Shown piece after piece: positions 6,139 to 7,166 of a stretch of DNA of 7,166 nucleotides. The notes beneath the pieces are model-generated. The model made no database searches and was not told the origin of the DNA. It saw only the letters and a list, made by a program, of their open reading frames with translations. The position numbers and the translations under genes are program-made. Position 1 is the first letter of the stretch; every line of letters begins with the position of its first letter. Source of the DNA: Tannerella sp. (GTDB taxonomy: Bacteria; Bacteroidota; Bacteroidia; Bacteroidales; Tannerellaceae); the NCBI GenBank assembly GCA_031289515.1, contig JAITPH010000066.1, positions 1 through 7,166 on the forward strand. Direction: 5' to 3'.

Positions 6139-6162
6139 GATGTCTCCACTTCGGTCGACATG
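6139..6162. repeat. Short palindromic intergenic repeat (CTCCACTTCGGTCGA type)
   Basis: ATGTC (6140-6144) pairs with GACAT (6157-6161), and an inner CC can pair with GG around the ACTTC loop, giving an imperfect hairpin. It lies 11 bp beyond the Rpn stop codon. The sequence resembles another widely seen class of bacterial intergenic palindromes, but only one copy is in the window, so calling it a repeat rests on memory rather than on comparison here. No T run follows on the minus strand, so terminator function is not supported. Confidence 0.4.
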
Positions 6163-6172
6163 ACGTGGCAAA

Positions 6173-7141
6173 TCAATTCGCCAGTAGAATTTTTTGTACT
6201 TGCTTTACGGATATATCCATAAAATCGGCTATCTCCTCAATAGACTTTCCTTTTGCAGCCTGCCTTTTGACAAGTTCAAAATCACGCTCGAAGCGGCCTT
6301 TTTTTTCGCCTTCCATCCTGCCTTCCTTCTTGCCTTCCATTCTGCCTTTCTTTTCGCCGATCTTTTCGCCTTCTATTCTGCCTTCCATTCTGCCTTCCAT
6401 CTTGCCTTCCCGACGAGCGGAATTTAATCCGCTGACTTGGTCGGAAATAGCCATCATTCGCATCTGATAGGCGCGAAGTTCTTCCTTGTCTGTTGTTACG
6501 AAAATCATTTTCTCCTGTGCCTTTTGTATTGCCGTGTCCATATTTATTACCTCCTCCAATATATTGTTGTTTGTATTCCTGTTTAAAAATGTCAGCCAGC
6601 GATGAAGTCTGTTGTTCGCTATGTCCTTTCCCTTCAGCCTCCTGAACTTGACCATATCTATAAAATGTATCTCAAGTACGTCGGACAGTATAACATCTTC
6701 CTCGTCCTCCCAAATGTGATAGCTTGTATGGAAGCCTTCCGTCCGTTTCATCTCGAAATCCACGATGTTGATGGCTATCACCTTCGGCAACTTATCATAA
6801 TCCTGTCCGGCGTCCAGTACTCGCGTGTATTCAAGCCCCCAGTAGTACAGGCTTCGTTTTTCCATGTTACCCTTGTCTCCTATCTGTACTTCGATATTGA
6901 CTTTGACGCCGTCCCCGGTTTCGGCGCGGACGTCGAGGATACTTGCCTTGTCGCCGAGCACCTCGCCGGTAAATTTCCTGTTGTCGATAATCTCTATATG
7001 CGCTATCACGTCGTTGCCTGTTTTTTTCAATACCGCATTGAGAAAAGCCATCAGTTGCTCCTCATCGCCTTTCTCGCCCATGATCTTGAAAAACAGATAA
7101 TCATTAAGCGGATCCAATCTTTCGATAATCGTTTTATCCAT
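6173..7141 (-). CDS. Rpn-family PD-(D/E)XK nuclease / putative transposase
   Basis: A 322-residue protein with the layout of the Rpn / PDDEXK_2 family. The start 'LDPLNDYLFFKIMGE' at 9-23 is the family's usual opening. Asp70 (in ILDVRAETGDG) and Glu84-Val85-Gln86 (NIEVQ) give the D-x13-ExQ nuclease core, and 'KRSLYYWGLEYTRVLDAGQDY' after it is also characteristic. E. coli RpnA-E of this family are known DNA endonucleases that promote RecA-independent recombination; despite the name 'transposase', no DDE site or terminal repeats are expected. Residues 244-286 are a Lys/Arg-Glu-Gly low-complexity linker encoded by a 12-bp repeat. The C-terminus (about 295-320, KGKSIEEIADFMDISVKQVQKIL) looks like a small helix-turn-helix that could bind DNA. 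The gene appears intact. The ATG is 25 bp from the window end, so its promoter is probably outside; an AGGA lies too close to the ATG to be a good ribosome site. Confidence 0.9.
   Translation of the reverse strand: MDKTIIERLDPLNDYLFFKIMGEKGDEEQLMAFLNAVLKKTGNDVIAHIEIIDNRKFTGEVLGDKASILDVRAETGDGVKVNIEVQIGDKGNMEKRSLYYWGLEYTRVLDAGQDYDKLPKVIAINIVDFEMKRTEGFHTSYHIWEDEEDVILSDVLEIHFIDMVKFRRLKGKDIANNRLHRWLTFLNRNTNNNILEEVINMDTAIQKAQEKMIFVTTDKEELRAYQMRMMAISDQVSGLNSARREGKMEGRMEGRIEGEKIGEKKGRMEGKKEGRMEGEKKGRFERDFELVKRQAAKGKSIEEIADFMDISVKQVQKILLAN
6296..6410 (-). repeat. 12-bp in-frame tandem repeat inside the Rpn gene
   Basis: On the plus strand, units beginning GCC recur every 12 bp at 6296, 6308, 6320, 6332, 6344, 6356, 6368, 6380 and 6392, with a partial unit at 6404-6410. 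The consensus is GCCTTCCATTCT; some units are GCCTTTCTTTTC-like. Each encodes four residues, such as EGRM, EGKK or GEKK. Because 12 is a multiple of three, gain or loss of units keeps the frame and changes only the charged linker between the nuclease core and the C-terminal helix-turn-helix. The unit at 6296-6307 contains a T8 run (A8 in the coding strand), where slippage would break the frame just before the C-terminal domain. Confidence 0.85.
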
Positions 7142-7166
7142 AGTCCTGTGTTTTATACGCTTGACT

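Larger units (their letters stand above)
5691..6172. other. 482-bp gene-free spacer between the nitroreductase and Rpn genes
   Basis: No credible gene is present. It holds, in plus-strand order, the nitroreductase promoter (5714-5745), a 9-T tract (5755-5763), an AT-rich hairpin (5786-5820), a composite REP-like palindrome (5861-5946), a weak imperfect hairpin around a T8 tract (5950-5980), an 18-bp imperfect inverted repeat with arms at 6002-6019 and 6094-6111, and a short palindrome (6139-6162) next to the Rpn stop codon. At least three unrelated repeat types are packed here, so the spacer appears to be a preferred landing site for intergenic elements. Confidence 0.75.

Noticed and set aside
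6165..6467. 100-residue plus-strand frame rich in SILPSFLPS repeats
   Set aside because: It is the antisense reading of the 12-bp repeat in the Rpn gene, not a membrane or repeat protein.
6173..7141. Insertion sequence carrying a true DDE transposase
   Set aside because: The protein has a PD-(D/E)XK (D-x13-ExQ) core of the Rpn type. No terminal inverted repeats or target duplications bound the gene, so it is not annotated as an IS.

Overview
The window looks like chromosomal DNA from a member of the Bacteroidota, probably Bacteroidales. Four things point there: the mix of secreted glycan-degrading enzymes (a beta-helix pectate-lyase-like protein, GH31 and GH43), start codons preceded by A/T-rich leaders without a clear Shine-Dalgarno, one promoter that matches the Bacteroidota sigma-ABfr consensus (TTTG, 20-bp spacer, TATCTTTG), and intergenic palindromes of the 'CATTGCGAGGAACGAAGCAA' type. 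The species cannot be named from the sequence.

Layout. Positions 1-1275 (+) hold the 3' part of a secreted right-handed beta-helix protein whose start lies before the window. Positions 1276-1695 contain no gene and are filled with short direct repeats and REP-like palindromic units in several states of decay. Positions 1696-4071 (+) encode a secreted GH31 enzyme, and 4101-5078 (+) a secreted GH43 enzyme only 29 bp downstream; these two form a likely operon. Tail to tail with them, 12 bp away, is a small FMN nitroreductase of the Frm2/Hbn1/CinD-like type (5091-5690, -), with a good promoter at 5714-5745. Positions 5691-6172 are a second non-coding block with an AT-rich hairpin, an almost intact composite palindrome and two other repeat types. 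Positions 6173-7141 (-) encode an Rpn-family PD-(D/E)XK nuclease ('putative transposase') with a 12-bp in-frame tandem repeat. The last 25 bases hold only its immediate leader.

How the parts fit. The beta-helix protein, GH31 and GH43 look like the enzyme part of a polysaccharide utilisation locus acting on plant cell-wall side chains: GH31 removing alpha-linked xylose or glucose, GH43 removing arabinose or xylose, and the beta-helix protein acting on or binding a uronic-acid or other polysaccharide. No SusC/SusD pair, sensor or transporter lies in the window, so the substrate remains open. The nitroreductase and the Rpn gene are separate, oppositely oriented units.

I found no clear evidence of an undescribed defence or mobile system. 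The best leads are the composite palindrome present as one intact and one decayed copy that share a linker, the dyad upstream of the nitroreductase promoter, and the 12-bp coding repeat in the Rpn gene.
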